In this document: one piece after another, positions 5,713-6,762 of the stretch
Numbering within the stretch: position 1 is the stretch's first letter
Layout of the letters: each line of letters begins with the position of its first letter
Source of the DNA: Firmicutes bacterium CAG:124
GTDB lineage: Bacteria; Bacillota; Clostridia; Oscillospirales; Oscillospiraceae
Reading direction: 5' to 3'
Length of the DNA: 6,762 nt
Assembly (NCBI GenBank): GCA_000432135.1
Contig: HF990650.1
Coordinates: 1-6,762 of the forward strand
Program-made: the position numbers and the translations under genes
Notes under the pieces: generated by a model
Told to the model about the DNA's origin: nothing
The model's database searches: none
What the model saw: only the letters and a program-made list of their open reading frames with translations

Positions 5713-6455
5713 GCGCATATGAAGCGCTTGCGGGCTGCTATGACGAGCTGACCTATGATATCCGATACGAAAAAACGCTGACCTTTTTTGAGCGGCTGTG
5801 CGCGCGGGAGCAAGTGCAGCCGCATTTGGTTCTGGATCTGGCCTGCGGCACGGGTTCATTGTCCATGCTGCTGGCCGGGCGCGGATACCGGGTGATCGGC
5901 GCAGATCTGTCGGAGGATATGCTGGCGGAGGCAGAGCGGAAGGCGCGGGAGCTGCCGGAGGGCAGCCGCCCGTTTTTCATCTGCCAGCCGATGCAGAGGC
6001 TTCGTCTGGCGGAGCCGGTGGACGCGGTGATCTGCGCGCTGGACAGCCTCAACTATCTGACGCGTCCGGACGACTGCCGGAAGACGCTCCGGCGCGTATA
6101 CAATGCGCTGAAGTCCGGCGGGCTGTTCGTGTTTGATATCAACACGCCCGCAAAGCTGCGCGGTCTGGACGGGCAGGTATTTCTGGACGAGACGGACGAC
6201 ACCTACTGCGTCTGGCGGACAGAGTTTGACGCAAAAAAACGGCTGTGCTTTTATGGCATGGACATTTTCCGGCTGAACGGCAGCCTTTGGGATCGCTCGT
6301 TTGAGGAGCATATCGAATATGCCTATGAGCCGGACGAGCTTGCGCTGTGGCTCGAAGAGGCGGGCTTCACACACATCCGGCAATATGGCGACCGCGTGCT
6401 GCGCGCACCAAAGCAGGATGAGCAGCGTATTTATTTTTCCGCAAAGAAGGACTGA
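5709..6455 (+). CDS. Class I SAM-dependent methyltransferase
   Basis: The 248-residue protein begins at GTG (5709) with AAGGAG 8 bases upstream, overlapping the regulator gene by GTGA. SAM motif I is LVLDLACGTGS (40-50). The acidic residue of motif II is Asp66 in VIGADLSEDML (62-72), which binds the ribose of SAM. Motif IV-like DAVICALDSLNYL and a post-motif KSGGLFVFDINTP follow, in the usual order of a Rossmann-fold methyltransferase. The C-terminal part (about 150-248) has aromatic and charged residues, such as YCVWRTEFD, and ends EQRIYFSAKKD; it may form the substrate cap. The substrate (small molecule, RNA or protein) cannot be told. It sits 2 bases before hslO, so it is probably transcribed with that gene. 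Confidence 0.93.
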   Translation: MSAYEALAGCYDELTYDIRYEKTLTFFERLCAREQVQPHLVLDLACGTGSLSMLLAGRGYRVIGADLSEDMLAEAERKARELPEGSRPFFICQPMQRLRLAEPVDAVICALDSLNYLTRPDDCRKTLRRVYNALKSGGLFVFDINTPAKLRGLDGQVFLDETDDTYCVWRTEFDAKKRLCFYGMDIFRLNGSLWDRSFEEHIEYAYEPDELALWLEEAGFTHIRQYGDRVLRAPKQDEQRIYFSAKKD

Positions 6456-6457
6456 CT

Positions 6458-6762
6458 ATGAAAGACGAACTTGTACGCGCCATGACGAAGGACGGCTTTG
6501 TAAACGCCGTCGCCGTCACCACGACCGGCATTGTCGAGCGTGCGCGGCAGATCCATAAAACACTGCCGACCGCCACGGCGGCGCTTGGCAGACTTTTGAC
6601 CGCTGCGTCCATGATGGGCAATATGCAGAAGGTCGACGACGGCTCCATCACGCTCCAGCTCAAGGGAAGCGGGCCGCTGGGGCGGCTGCTGGCCGTGTCG
6701 GACGCCGAGGGCAACGTGCGCGGCTGGGTCGAGAACCCGCAGATCTCCATGCTGGAAAAGGC
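6458..6762 (+). CDS. hslO: Hsp33 redox-regulated chaperone (partial, N-terminal part)
   Basis: ATG at 6458 is preceded by AAGGA 7 bases upstream and lies 2 bases after the methyltransferase stop. The 101 codons visible cover the N-terminal domain: MKDELVRAMTKDG, ERARQIHKTLPTATAALGRLL (27-47, a family hallmark), ASMMGNM (50-56) and GPLGRLLAVSDAEGNVRGWV (72-91). Hsp33 is a cytoplasmic holdase activated by oxidation. Its zinc-binding switch domain with four Cys residues lies at the C-terminus, beyond the window, and cannot be checked. Confidence 0.95.
   Translation, partial: MKDELVRAMTKDGFVNAVAVTTTGIVERARQIHKTLPTATAALGRLLTAASMMGNMQKVDDGSITLQLKGSGPLGRLLAVSDAEGNVRGWVENPQISMLEK

Noticed and set aside
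5149..5859. A minus-strand frame with a run of leucines that looks like a membrane helix
   Set aside because: The Leu run is only the antisense of the Glu/Lys/Gln-rich tail of the YerC-like protein. The frame crosses two real genes and has no ribosome binding site.

Overview
The window looks like chromosomal DNA from a moderately GC-rich Gram-positive gut bacterium of the class Clostridia, probably Oscillospiraceae/Ruminococcaceae-like. This rests on the mix of families (a YerC/YecD TrpR-like regulator, Hsp33, a FliB-like Cys-rich protein, and a surface protein module I recall from gut Clostridia), on strong AGGAGG-type ribosome binding sites, and on the style of the intergenic repeats. The species cannot be named from the sequence alone.

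Left part (1-1490, minus strand): a two-gene unit. A small two-helix membrane protein (979-1332) overlaps by ATGA the start of a secreted, modular surface protein (982 to beyond base 1). The surface protein carries a DUF6273/C-type-lectin-like domain and an InlB-like repeat. The start of a second copy of its module reaches the window edge, exactly 843 bp (281 codons) after the first. A strong intrinsic terminator (1440-1474) separates this unit from what lies upstream.

Middle-left (1491-2112): a decayed relic. The C-terminal part of a PrsW-like membrane protease has lost its N-terminal active-site half. It sits next to a perfect 19-bp hairpin and an 83-bp element with 15-bp perfect terminal inverted repeats that resembles a MITE.

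Middle (2113-4018, minus strand): trmB (tRNA m7G46 methyltransferase) and a PAP2-family membrane phosphatase, separated by a 268-bp gap. That gap holds a 109-bp nested palindromic intergenic repeat. The PAP2 gene and the divergent fliB-like gene (4145-5224, plus strand) share a compact promoter region whose two -35 hexamers lie back to back, one base apart.

Right part (5392-6762, plus strand): a tight operon of a YerC/YecD-type regulator (TTG start), a class I SAM-dependent methyltransferase (GTG start, 4-bp overlap) and hslO (Hsp33, cut by the window end). These are ordinary housekeeping or accessory genes.

The most unusual material is the repetitive surface protein with a possibly hypervariable lectin-like segment, and the cluster of inverted-repeat elements around the PrsW relic and trmB. 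No RNA genes, CRISPR array, integrase or complete transposase is visible.
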